Part shown: positions 12,860 to 24,213 of the stretch, piece after piece
How positions within the stretch are numbered: the first letter of the stretch is position 1
How the letters are laid out: the number at the start of each line of letters is the position of its first letter
Program-made: the position numbers and the translations under genes
Notes under the pieces: model-generated
What the model saw: only the letters and a program-made list of their open reading frames with translations
The model's database searches: none
Told to the model about the DNA's origin: nothing
From: Cinclus cinclus
Taxonomy: Eukaryota > Chordata > Aves > Passeriformes > Cinclidae
Direction of reading: 5' to 3'
Length of the DNA stretch: 64,000 nucleotides
NCBI RefSeq assembly: GCF_963662255.1
Contig: NC_085050.1
Span: forward strand, 19,281,662 to 19,345,661

Positions 12860-13640
12860 TGTGGTGTTTGACCCTGTCTGGGTGTAAGGGTGTACATAAG
12901 GACAGGGAGAGATCACTCACCAAATACCATCACAGGCAAAACAGGCTTAGCTTAGGAAAATTAATTTAATTTATTACCACACAAATCAGAATAGGGTAAT
13001 AAGCCCAGATCTTAAAATGCTTTCCCCTGCCTGTCTTCTTTACTCTTGATTTTGTCAACCTCATCCCTTTCTGCAGTGCAGGGGGACAGGGGCCAGTCCA
13101 TCAATCAGTCCATCACGTGTGGTCTCTGCCACTCCTTTGCCTTCAGGGAGAGGGCTTCTCACACTTCCTCTGCTCCAGACAGTTCTCCACAAACTTCTGC
13201 GATATAAATCCTTGCCACAGGTCTTTACAAACTTCTCCACTATGAGTCTGTTCCAAGGCACCATGAGTCCTGACAGCAAATCTGCTCCAGCATAGGCTCC
13301 TATCTCCTCCAAATGTCCATGGGTCTTTCCAGGAACCTGGTCTAGCTCAGGCTTCCCGCAGGGTCACGGTCTCCTTTGTGCATTCCCCTGCTCCAAGGTG
13401 GAGTCCTCCAGGGGCTGCAGGTGAATCTCTGTTCCCCTCTGGGTTGCAGGGGTACAGCTGCTGTTCACCATGGTTTTCACTCTGCTCTGGTGTCTAGAGC
13501 ATCTGCTCCTCCTCACTTTTCAGTGGCCTTGGTGTCTGCAGGGCTGTTTCTCCCACATATTCTCACTCCTGTCTTCTCTCACTGCAGTTGCACTGCAGCT
13601 TCCTCCATCCCTTCTTAAATATGTTATCAGAGAACCATAT
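12860..13640 (-). mobile_element. Solo or partial ERV LTR (antisense), same family as 2088-2490
   Basis: The left edge TGTGGTGTTTGACCCTGTCTGG is the reversed 3' terminus of this avian LTR family (compare ACCCACCACA ending at 38750). After an internal deletion it resumes at GGACAGGGAGAGATCACTCA and AAATTAATTTAATTTATTAC. It then passes through degenerate tandem blocks built on TCTCCACAAACTTCTGC-like and CTGCTCCAGCATAGGCTCC-like units, and ends near CTTCTTAAATATGTTATCAG. Frames on both strands (80-83 codons) are shadows of the GC-richer LTR. No gag, pol or env sequence adjoins it. No target duplication was identified, so the right edge is approximate. Confidence 0.8.
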
Positions 13641-13721
13641 TCTTTAAGAATGTAAAAATAAATGGATGCTGTTAAAATACTAAATACTGTTAAATACTGT
13701 TAAAGCTGCCCCCTTTCAAAC

Positions 13722-13842
13722 CACAGAACTGCAACATACTAGGTTGGAAGGGACCTCAAGAAACATCTAGTTCAAACTTTCTTGGCAAAAATACAGTCTA
13801 GACAAGATGGTCCAGCACCCTGCCCAGCCAAATGCTAGGTTG
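13722..13842 (-). mobile_element. CR1 LINE 3'-end fragment (antisense)
   Basis: A short antisense CR1 piece: AGGTTGGAAGGGACCTCAAG, ACATCTAGTTCAAACTTTCT, then CAGTCTAGACAAGATGGTCC and CAGCACCCTGCCCAGCC. The reversed terminal octamers are degraded. Confidence 0.8.
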
Positions 13843-14839
13843 TGCTGGCTGTTTTAACATATGAACAATATTTTTACTCACTTTTACATACTTGTATATC
13901 ATATTTCAATGGTTAAAAATTGATATGCGTTCTTTGGAAAGAAATATGAAAAAAGGGGGTTATTGAGTTTTGGAAATGTATTAAACTTGTGTGCTCAAAT
14001 GCGTCATTCAGAATTGACCCTTACAAAATAGCCCACAAGTTTTTGTTTTCCAAAACACTTAGCAAAAGCCCTTGAAATATTCTATTGCTTAATTTGCATA
14101 TACAAACATGCCTAGAGGCAGACTTAATTTCATCCTGCGTATTTCTGATTACTCCTTTTCACCTCACCTTTATTGAGTATAGGTACATATGCTGGCAGAA
14201 CTGCATTGCAGGAAAAGCTTGTTTACCCTCAACATTAAAACAAACAAAATAACAACTCCCTGAAGCAGTTAAAGCAAGCAAAGTGGGTTCTTTAAGAGGT
14301 TTTTTTCTCTTTTTCTGTGTATTCTTAAATGTTTCTCTTTTTTCTCTTCAGAAACCATTTAAATTTTAACTGAATACTGAAAGGTTGCTTAATTATATTT
14401 GCCATAAATCAGTAAAGGCATCAACCAGAAGAGCACTAGAAGTATGAGCTAGTTCAAACAATATACTGTGTCCCCAAAAGAACTATAGTACTTGTTTATT
14501 CTCTGTAAAAATAGTCTGAAATCATGTTTTTTATACATTTCCCAAAGCCCTGATATTAGAATCTGACTGCATGAAGTCTAACCACCTTCACCATAAACAA
14601 GCAATCAACCAAAACCACAAACTCAAACATAATTTCTTGCTTTCATATCAGCAGATAGAAGTTATGGAGAAAAAAGGACAGTCTAGAAACACTGGAAGTA
14701 GAAGACAAGTATTAAGTGTCCAGAATCAAATCAGTTGTCTAAGACTCTGTCAACATTTGCAGTCTGGATGGGAGCAGTAATGACCTTTTGAAGAAAATCC
14801 CTTCACTTATTATATGCTGAGTTAGTTCTCAAAGCTGCT
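13843..14839. other. AT-rich noncoding stretch
   Basis: No gene or repeat recognised. The open frame at 14571-14780 (69 codons) has no recognisable motif. Confidence 0.5.
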
Positions 14840-16450
14840 TCAGACCATGTATTCACAGACACAGACACACACCCCACCCGTACGCCCACCCCCTTCCAGA
14901 GGAAATCAAACCAATAAATGTCTGCACTCTGTGAATATCAAGGTACTTCTCATCCATCATTCAAGTGTACTTGACTCATGGAAAGCTCTGGACTTCAAAA
15001 ATTGCTTTTCTTTGATACATATAGAGCAAATGCCCTCATATATGCTTCCAGCCCTCAAGACTTTGAGGTGCCACTAATCCTTCCTCATGTACCTATTTTA
15101 TTAAGAGCTCATTTTCAGCCATCCCTCACAGGAACTGGTCAGGTTTGTGATCTGCAGAAACCGTGCTCTTCAGTAGCTGTGATCTGTGGAAATGATGACA
15201 TTAGACAGAAAGTTGTTGTGTTGTGTCTTCAAAGATACCTAAGCACTGACAGACTTACTCTTCTGTTCTCCTCTGATGAAGAGGTTTTGCAGCATCTGTG
15301 TGCTCTCTGCTGGTTTGTTTACAGAAAAGGGAGGCAGCTTGGACCAGAAAAGCTATCCTGAACCCCTTGTAGTGCCCCAGTACGCAGGTGGTGACTCGGG
15401 CAGAGGAGAAGACAGAGAGGAGGGAGACAACTGAGCTTGTCATCACAGGTATTATCCAGGATGTTCAGCGGGATTAATAGTTTGGGGTCCACATAGAGGT
15501 CAGATGGAAACTGAGAAGCAGGATGTACTGGATAGGTTACAATGGTGGAGAGCATGCCAAACCATGCTTCCAGGTAATAACAATAAGACCACAATAGGAA
15601 GAAGCGGAGATCAACCTGATCCAGAGCTAATATGTTGTCCCAGACTGCAGAGCCTTACAGGTCCTTTAGGTGTTGAGATCTCCCAGAGGAGAGGGGACTG
15701 CTGGATCTGAAAAATGTTGCAATTTCTAAGAATCTTTCATTCTTAGCACTACTGCAAGTGTATTGTTTGTCCTTTAGCCAGAGCATATGGGCAAGATTTT
15801 CCAGAGTTAGTTTCTAGGGAATCATGTTGGCTAATGTGATGATGATTATGATTTTGGCCATCATATTTTTCTCCCAGATTTCTGCTTCTATTCCTGATTT
15901 CTATTAATTTAATGCCATATTGACCCTTTTATTAATTTAATGTCATGTTAACACATGTTAACCCTCTACCATTCATATATTTATTCTGGTCAGATGACAG
16001 TCTCAGGACCCATTGGCACAGGGGCAAGCAGTATCTACCACAATGCTGAACAGCACCACCAAAATGTCACAGATTGTTGTAGCCCAGGAAGAAAGCACCA
16101 TTTTCTCATTTGAGTTTAAGTTACCTTGCTTATACCATCCATCTGCTCTGCTCCAGGAAAGAGGGTGTCCTGTGACCTGGGTGTTCAGATTAAATCTCCC
16201 ACAGCCTGTCTAGGTTGCCTCGTGCTGAGTGCCGCCAGACTTAGTGGGAAGATGGAGGAGACAGCAGGCACATTGCACCACTTGAAAATTTCACAGGATA
16301 TGATTTCAAGATTTGGCACATTACTGTTGGTATAGGCAATAGTGGTGGGGACAACAGACATGTCTCTTGATGTGATGTCATCAGCTTCATAAGACAGGAC
16401 AAAATAGAATGGGCATCCAGAGAGATTCTCCAAAGAGCCCACACTCAAAG
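14840..16450. other. Unexplained GC-richer block with several overlapping frames
   Basis: About 1.6 kb is visibly richer in G and C than its flanks and carries an unusual density of stop-free frames for this window: plus 14978-15361 (127 codons); minus 15319-15594 (91), 15255-15446 (63) and 16185-16448 (87). The minus-strand frames contain hydrophobic runs but no start context, splice signals or family motif I recognise. It could be a decayed processed pseudogene, an unnamed retroelement interior or an untranslated transcript. I assign no function. Confidence 0.35.
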
Positions 16451-17818
16451 AAGCAAAGGTTTATATGACAGCTCTTCTGAAAGCCTTGAATTACATGTAG
16501 AGTTGGGACTTACCATATAGGAGACCAAATTAAAAGTAATGTGAAATGAAATCTTCCAACAGGATAAGTTGGATATGAAATAAATCCCAACACCAGCATT
16601 TACCTACCAATACATTTGTTTTGTGCCAAAACATTTTTTTAAAAACAAATATAGCCAATACTAATCATGGTTTTGTTCCACCAATTCATTTTGCATAATG
16701 ATTACACTAATTTTAGTAATACTTCAAGAATAAATCTTCAGTTCTGTGCTTCTTTCTACAACCCTCTCTTAATTTTGCCATATCATTCCTGCATATCAGC
16801 TACAGATAATCCATCATAATTCAATGCTAGCAAATATGCAGATTATATAACCACTATATTGTTTTTCAGTATTGCCCTCTTCATACAATTTATTAGCACC
16901 TTTGGTTAGAGTCACACAGGGAACATTCTGTTAACTTTTTCCTGTCACTTCCAAGTTCTTCTGAGAAACAATGTGTGGAATTCCCTGCCATGAACTATAG
17001 CTCAAGCATTAGTAGATATATAATTTTCTTTCCTCATTAATTCATTAGTAAAGATCAATGTACATGAATCAGCAGCCTGCACCATCTCGTTAGAATAATA
17101 ACTTCTATCATGCAACTAAAAGGTCAAAACTCACTCAGATAAGGAACTCAGAAGAAATATTTCCAATAAAAGTCTTATGTTTACTATGCTACTTTTGATA
17201 TGCCATATAGATGCAATTTGACTGTTCTGATTTCACATCATAATTCCTCAGTAAGTGTCTAATCATGTTCCTCCTTGTGCATATGAATGTACATATATAT
17301 ACATGCCTTTTTGCTACTGCTACAGATTTACTGAACATGTTAATAAACTAATATGGAATATAATGCACTCTAATTCCTTGTATGCTGCTTTCAGTGGTCT
17401 TTGAATCAGACTGCTGGCATCAGAAGAAATTTGCATTACTGAAGAAATTTGCAATTTAATAAGAATTCTGTGAAATTCCCCCCAAACCCAATATAGAACA
17501 GTCCCTCTTCTAACCAGCGATGGCAATAGATATGAGCCATCAGTTGGGATATCATACATATATATATATTTGTACAGAGCCAGTTCTTCTCCTGGAAGTC
17601 TATTACAACTTTTTCCAGAAGGCTTACACAAAGATTACACAGTTGGTTGACATAGTCTCTAAATTTCAATAACTGGAGACAGGGAGATGATAAGACAGAA
17701 CCACACCTACGTGCATGGTACATTGTTATTTAGCTGCTTGGTAAACAAACCTATACTGATGTACAGTCTCCTTGCTGAAATTTAATAGATTTCTTTTGGC
17801 TCAGTTTTCAGCTTTTTA
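16451..17818. other. AT-rich noncoding stretch
   Basis: No exon or named repeat was seen. Short (TA)-rich patches occur near 17291 and 17557. Minus-strand frames at 17320-17723 run through AT-rich sequence and lack recognisable content. Confidence 0.5.
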
Positions 17819-18060
17819 AAGGTCCCTCAGGACATCAGCTCTGACATTTGGTATATCAGGCACTCCCCTTAAACAGTAATAATCATGCATTTGCTAAGAG
17901 TGAATTCTATGTTACCATCCAGATCATTAAGATATTGAACACTTAAAAAACCCAGCATTTCCTCGTTTTGACCCTTGAGGTATTCCATTTGTTATAGGTC
18001 ACTGTTGATGTCAAACCAGTGATCACTTTGATTCTGGTGGCTCAGTCAATTTTTGCATGA
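17819..18060 (-). mobile_element. Old CR1 fragment (antisense)
   Basis: Degraded antisense CR1. Blocks TCCCTCAGGACATCAGCTCT, CATCCAGATCATTAAGATAT, GACCCTTGAGGTATTCCATT and ACCAGTGATCACTTTGATTC follow in the order seen in the region just upstream of the CR1 3' UTR. The 3' terminus is absent. Similarity fades toward 18110. Confidence 0.65.
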
Positions 18061-19069
18061 TCATTTATTTTTAGTTGTTAAATGAATTTGTCTAATTTTA
18101 TGAATATATATTGTAGTTCTGGAGATACTAGGGTTACCCAGATCAATTATGTGATAACTCCTCACACCCACTGCATTCTTGTCCTCAGACACTTCTAAGC
18201 ATCAATATTCTGTTGAAACACCACTGACAGAGCCTCTGCAACTGAAAGCTCACAAGGGGTTTCACTGTTGAGAGGTCTGGCAGAGAGATTTTTTTCATTA
18301 GAGGGTACAAAGAGAAAGACAGATATATTACTTTTAAATGGGTAGTGTGCTGTAGATGTTAAATATGTATGAAAAGGGCAATATCATGATATCCTGAATA
18401 AAAACTACAAATTGAACCATACAGCCTTGAGTGGAGTGCAACAACTCTCCCCTCAAGCACCCTCCCATGGCAAATTAGCAGAGAAAGTGAGTTAGATGAG
18501 GATAAAAAAGAACATATCCTTTTGTCAAATGATGAAAACATGCACCTTCCTTCATGTCATTACAATTCTCTAAATCTGCATTCTTTCTCATCTCTGTACT
18601 GCTTTTTGTCTCTTCTTGTGTAAAGGACATTCCTGTCATTATCAGCACACCATCCAGCCTTAGGCAGTTATGATTACCATATACTCAAGAAGAAGTATCT
18701 TCACTAATTACCAATACATATGACTTTCTGTTCATCAAGGGCAAATTGTGATATTATCCTTGAATCTTTATAAAACACATAACATACACTAATGTTGAAA
18801 TATTTATTGGAAGACTAGGTCTCCATGCTAAAAGGGAACAAAAAAAGGGAAAAGATAAACTGAATTGTATATACAGAAGTATAATTGTTGGGAATTTTTT
18901 TTATGAAACAGGAAAATCCTTGTTGTTTTGGAAAATATTAATAATTTTTCATTTTTAAATGACAAAATATAAGAATAGGGGCCCTATTTCTTTCCTTTTT
19001 CTTCTACTGCTACTTCCTTCCAAATTTTGACCCTAAAAACAAGGCCTGTCCTGCAGTTCTCAATCCTCA
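18061..19069. other. AT-rich noncoding stretch
   Basis: No gene or recognisable repeat was found. Confidence 0.5.
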
Positions 19070-19660
19070 AAAGAGACGGCGTGATGTAAAAGCCAAATCT
19101 CTGAAACTCCAGTTATGCAACCAATGATTGATCCGCAGTAGCCATTTGCTCTTAATCAAGCCTTTCTCTTTAACAATTAGGACTGAGGAGAAACTGTGGG
19201 TTATGCCCTTCACTGTCACACCCAGAGCTGTGAAACAACTCTTGATGTGGTTGACATCTCCCCGGCAGTACCACCGGTGTCCATGCGCAGGAGCAGCAGC
19301 AGCAGAAACAATCCTCGTAAATCATCAATATCATCTCAGGCAAGCAACAAGTCTCCTTAGACAGCAAACACGACTGGCAGATGGGATGGGGGCCTCCATT
19401 CCCCTTGGGAAAGAGCCTCCAACTATTATTGCAGGCTGCTTTCCTTTGATGTTGACTTGCATTTCAGGGTAGGATGGCTCTGGCACTGCTTTAGTCTTCT
19501 TCCCTTGCTGTCTACCAGGGCAATGAAGCTGTTCTGAAGCTGCAGGACTGTGTCCTTCTCCTCCCAATCTCTTTCTAGAGTAAAATCTGGCAACACGCAG
19601 GTCTGGGTGTGGCTCTTTCTCCAGTTTATCTATCTGCATACCTGTGCATATTCAGGCTTT
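19070..19660 (-). pseudogene. CR1-type ORF1 remnant with decayed SGNH-esterase domain
   Basis: On the minus strand, a frame from 19639 to 19331 carries AIIVGGSFPRGMEAPI. This matches the first block of the SGNH/GDSL-type esterase domain known in CR1 ORF1 proteins. The nucleophile Ser codon (19412-19414) is kept, but the preceding Asp of GDS is Gly. After a frameshift, LLLLRMDTGGTAG (about 19255-19300) stands where a GTND-like block III is expected, with Asn and Asp lost. A further frameshift leads to FSSVLIVKEKGLIK and LRINHWLHNW (about 19110-19200), again in family order. At least two frameshifts and several stops make it dead. Intact CR1 ORF1 is an RNA-binding, esterase-like protein used with the ORF2 reverse transcriptase. 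No ORF2 sequence adjoins it. Confidence 0.65.
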
Positions 19661-22600
19661 ACACCCCTGCAACTAGACAAAGATAAGCAAATAATGGTTT
19701 GGAATAAAGATTTGTTTTGTAGATCTTGTAGGTTTTTTTGGTATGTTACGTTTAAACTGAGCAAGCTAAAATATAGAATCATTCTGAAGGACTGCTGATT
19801 TTACAGACTTAGCAAGTGACTTGCTTTTCCTCCTCGGAATGAAAGAAACCAATGATACAAAATAGGCAAGCAGCTAATATTTACTTGAAAAAAGGACAAA
19901 TGCTAAATGCTTCCATCAGAAATTTTCATGAATTGAAATGACATCATGCTACTAACCAGGAAAAAGAAAAAAGATTTTGAAGAAATCTTTATACTAAAAG
20001 ATTATGTTACTATTTTATAATAGATAAAATATGTTACTATTTTTTAAATATATGGATTTATTAAATGTTTTAAACATCATTTTAAGGCCAACTGCTGTCT
20101 CCCAAGCCCACCGTTTTCTCTCTTTTTAGAAATTTAGGATAGAGTAAAATAAGGTTGTTGACCACTCCAGCAACCCACCCAAGTGAGAAGATGTTGGTTT
20201 ACTTTCCACATGCCAGAATGTCACAGTCACTGCTCGGATTCCAAACAGAGTCAATAAATTCTTAGTTTTCCCTTCCTGAATGTGAGCACATTTATACAAA
20301 TAGAAGATCAGGGAATTTCAAAGGTGGCTACATCTAAGCTTTCTAACATACTTTTCCTCTAACTCTTTATTAAATTTGCATTAAATGCAAAGGAAACTTC
20401 CAGAACAAATAAACTGATCAGTGAAAAATTGTTTGATCATAGCTTCCAAACAAGAGACAACAAAAACCCCCAAAGCATATGATTCAAATATGTTGTACCT
20501 CAATTTACAGAAAAAAAGTCAAGGCTCTAGGACATTTGCACTGTAATAAAGTAAAGTAATAATAGAGTGCTGTTACAATAACCTGCATACGGGAGAGATT
20601 TCAGTTAGACTACTGAGATACAAGAAAAGAAAGAACAATAAAAAGAGAGATAATGAGTGTATGTAAATTTAACAGAAAAGAATGAAAAAACAGCTGAAGA
20701 TATATCTGAAAGAACATTAAAATATTCTTTTAAGTATAAATCTTAATAAAAGTTATGAGAGTGGATATAATACAAATCCAGCATCAAGACAAGACAAAAA
20801 TCAATGTGTATTGTACAACAAGAATTCAACAGATTCATGAATTTTCTGTTAATACTCTGATGTGATTGAAGCAATTATAGAATTATTCAGACTTATTCTG
20901 ATTCTCTATTATTTTTCAAGTTTTGCTTTTTTTAAGGTGGATTTTTTTCAATATTATTTTTCAATATTTTTGCAATATTAAGTATTTTTTGAGTATTGAA
21001 ATTTTAAGTGTTTTAAGTGATCCTGTTACTTCAGAGCTTATACTTAAAGATTTTTATGTGCCTGTTGGCAGGAAAAATAGTGAGCAGCTTTTGGGAGAAC
21101 ATGTTAAAGTTGCTGCAGTTTTGTAGAATTTCAGGGAAAAAAAAATCTGTCCTGGATTTTTTTTCTTAGTCCTTACCTCTCCAATATAGAAAGTTTTGGA
21201 CTCAGACAGAAAATCAAACAGTGGGATTCTTGGGAGATAACCCAGGTAAATTAGAGTGATCAAGGTTACAAAATATTTTTTTCTTTGGAACTAATCTCAT
21301 TCTTGAAATAACAGTCTTGGGAAGATTTTTTTTTTCCCATGTAAAATTTGTTTATCACTACTACTCTTAAATATTATTTTGTGAGAAGGGGTGGACTACA
21401 CCATATCACATCCCATACTGAATTATGGGACAAAAAGACTGGGGGGGTGGAAAAGGAAATTTGTGATTTAACTTTTATTTCGTCTTTTCCAATGTCTGTA
21501 GAACACTAGAGACTTCTCAAAAAGTACTGTAGTATTTTATCTTTAACACCTAATTCTTCTACAATAAAAGCCACTTTGTTATTTCTCTTTGCTTCCAGAA
21601 CACAAAGTCTTATGCTTTGGATTAAAGATTAATACAAGAAAAATACATGTCTTCTACAACTTGACTTTTATTCTGGAAAAAATATTTTCCTACATGTTAA
21701 ACCTAGCATTTCAATTTTCATTTGAACTCACTTCATTAAATCCTTCATTAACACTTAGAGCTGGTTCTGAAGTTTGTGTACCAGTGAACCCCAGAATTAA
21801 CTTAGTTCTTCATCCATAATCTAACCACTCTAACAGGAAAAAGACAGTATAGGGAGTGATATTCAAGCTACTCTTCTTCTTCTTCACTTGTACAAATTTA
21901 GTCCAAGTTCCCGTTTCTGGAATTTTTATCATGTCTTTAATTTCCTAGGAAATAATACATCACACAGAGAGACTGTCTCTATAATAGCTTGATAATGAGC
22001 TATTAATAGAAGAAAATTTATTCAAGACAAATCAACACAACTTTGAAGCTTCCATAGTAAATATTACTGGTGCTGACCTAAAGCCAAAGAAATCAACAGT
22101 TAACTTCCATCAAAAATAAAAATACTACTCATATTTTTAAGCACTGTATATAATTAAAATAAGAAAGAGAAGTTTAACACGAAAAAGTGTCTTACATCCT
22201 CCCTCTTCAATGTATAGTGGTATTTGCTGTTCAAACAGTCAAACTAATTTTTGGACCATGTAAACACCAAATGCATAAACGCTCAATTTTTTACAAAATC
22301 AGGCTCAAGGAAAGGCAGTGAGTAAGAAGGATCCATCTTTTTTTTTCTCAGGCAAAACAACCTTCTAATACCCAACTGAAAAGGCTCTTCATAGCATTGA
22401 AAATTATAATGACTGGCTTGTGAAATTAATGACAGAATTTAAAATAGATTTCTTCAAGGTTAATGAATTTAAATTTCCATATCCAAAACCTTCCAGGCTG
22501 TAAAATTCTCCCACTTTGAAACATTATTGGTGTGATATTTCTAAATGTTCACCTCAGCACAAAATGCTGCATTATACATTTATTTTTTTTCTTTTTCTGT

Positions 22601-23640
22601 GGTATGTAATATACAAAGAACAGTCTCTGTAGAAGCCTAAAGGGAAAATTTCAAGATTTAAAAGCAGCCTCTAGAGAAGTTTAAAAAGATGGCAAAGTCA
22701 ATTAAGTTATAAAAAATCCTTTATTTTTATGAAGAGGGAACATATTAGGAATTTTATTAACAGTCGGTGCTATAATGCATGCTTCTTCTTTACAATTTAG
22801 AAATTCTGACTTGTTTTGCAAATTAACCACTACAGTTCAAGCAACCAGGATGCTCCTCAGAGGAACATTTTATAGGGCTTTCAGTATCTGTTGAAAAAGG
22901 ACACGTATCTTAATTTAGAGGCTGAAGCCTACCCCAAACTGTTTTATTACTTAGACCTGGATAAATATCTTGCAAAAAGATTTTATTATTAGCATGAAGC
23001 AAGACATTTCAGAAAATGCATAAAATTGCCTACTGAAGGCAAAGTAGGCTGCATCTCTGAAACAATCAGTTCCAAATGCAGAACGGAGTATACAGTGATA
23101 AATGAAGCAGTCAGAGACTGTCACTAGTGCTTCTAACTGAATGACAAAGCACAAGAAACCTTCCACAGATGTTGAAATTATGAGGGAGTGAAGCAGGTGC
23201 TTAAATTCTATTTACTAAAAATAGAAACAATTGTCAAGTTAGAAAAGGAACCTACATTTCATATGTCAAGCTCAAACTGTGCTGTGCTGTGCAGTACTCC
23301 ACTGTTTTATGATGAGCCTAGTACTTCACAACTTGGTCCATAATGATGCATGTGCTCTAGATCTTACAAGTGTGGTAAAGATTCACACTACATTAAATAA
23401 GTCTTCTTAAAGGCTTTTTGAAAAAATAAACATTATATTAAAATATTTTTAATACTGACAGATACTAAGTTTTCTACCCTATTAATATTCCCATATATTT
23501 TTCTCAGCTAAGCATTACCAATATCTAGGAAAAAAAAAAACATTTTGCTAGTTCTAACAAGATAAAATCAGCATTTAGATATTAACCAGGGAGACATTGT
23601 AGTCACAATCATAAATGTTGTACTGGTATTTTAGCATTAG
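19661..23640. other. AT-rich noncoding stretch, no gene seen
   Basis: About 4 kb without an assignable feature. T- and A-rich tracts are common (20938-21010, 21322-21335, 22339-22349). Open frames of 67-82 codons have no recognisable motif. Confidence 0.55.
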
Positions 23641-24213
23641 GGACAGCATTGCCAGCAGATCAAGGCTGCTGATCCTGCCCCTCTACTCAGCCCTGGTGAA
23701 GCTCATCTGGAGTGCTGTGTCCAGTTCTGGGCTCCTCAGTACAAGAGAGACATGGAGCTCCTGGAGCAGGTCCAGAGCAGGGTGACAAAGATGATGGAGG
23801 GACAGGAACATCTCTGTTACAAGGACAGGCTGAGGGAGCTGGGTCTGTTCAGCCTGGAGAAGAGATAACTGAGAGGGGAGCTCATCAATGTCTGTCAGTA
23901 TCTGAAGGGAGGTGTCAGAGGATGGAGCCAGGCTCTGCTCAGTGCTGCCAAGGAACAGGACAAGAGACAGTGGGTGGGAATTGAAGTACAGGGAGTTCCA
24001 CCTGAACATGAGGAAAAATTTATTTACTGCACAGTGACCAAACATGGAACAGGTTGCCCAAAGACATTGTAGAGCCTCCATCAGTAGAGATATTTGAGAA
24101 CCATCTGGACACAGTCCTGTGCCGTGTGCTCTAGGATGGCCCTGCTTGAGCAGGGATGTTGGACCAGACGACCCACTGCAGACCTTCCCAATCTTACCCA
24201 TGATTCTGAGATC
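23641..24213 (+). mobile_element. CR1 LINE 3' portion (sense)
   Basis: A sense-strand CR1 copy of about 570 bases. It begins in the ORF2 C-terminal region (CTACTCAGCCCTGGTGAAGC, GCTCCTGGAGCAGGTCCAGA), then passes through AGCCTGGAGAAGAGATAACT into the 3' UTR (TTCCACCTGAACATGAGG, GAACAGGTTGCCCAAAG). It ends with ACCCATGATTCTGAGATCCTG in place of the usual ATTCTATG octamers. A stop-free minus-strand frame of 172 codons (23683-24201) is the longest non-satellite frame in the window, but it is antisense to the element and is not a gene. Confidence 0.93.

Noticed and set aside
23683..24201. A 172-codon minus-strand open frame.
   Set aside because: It lies wholly antisense to a sense CR1 3' portion and has no protein family resemblance.
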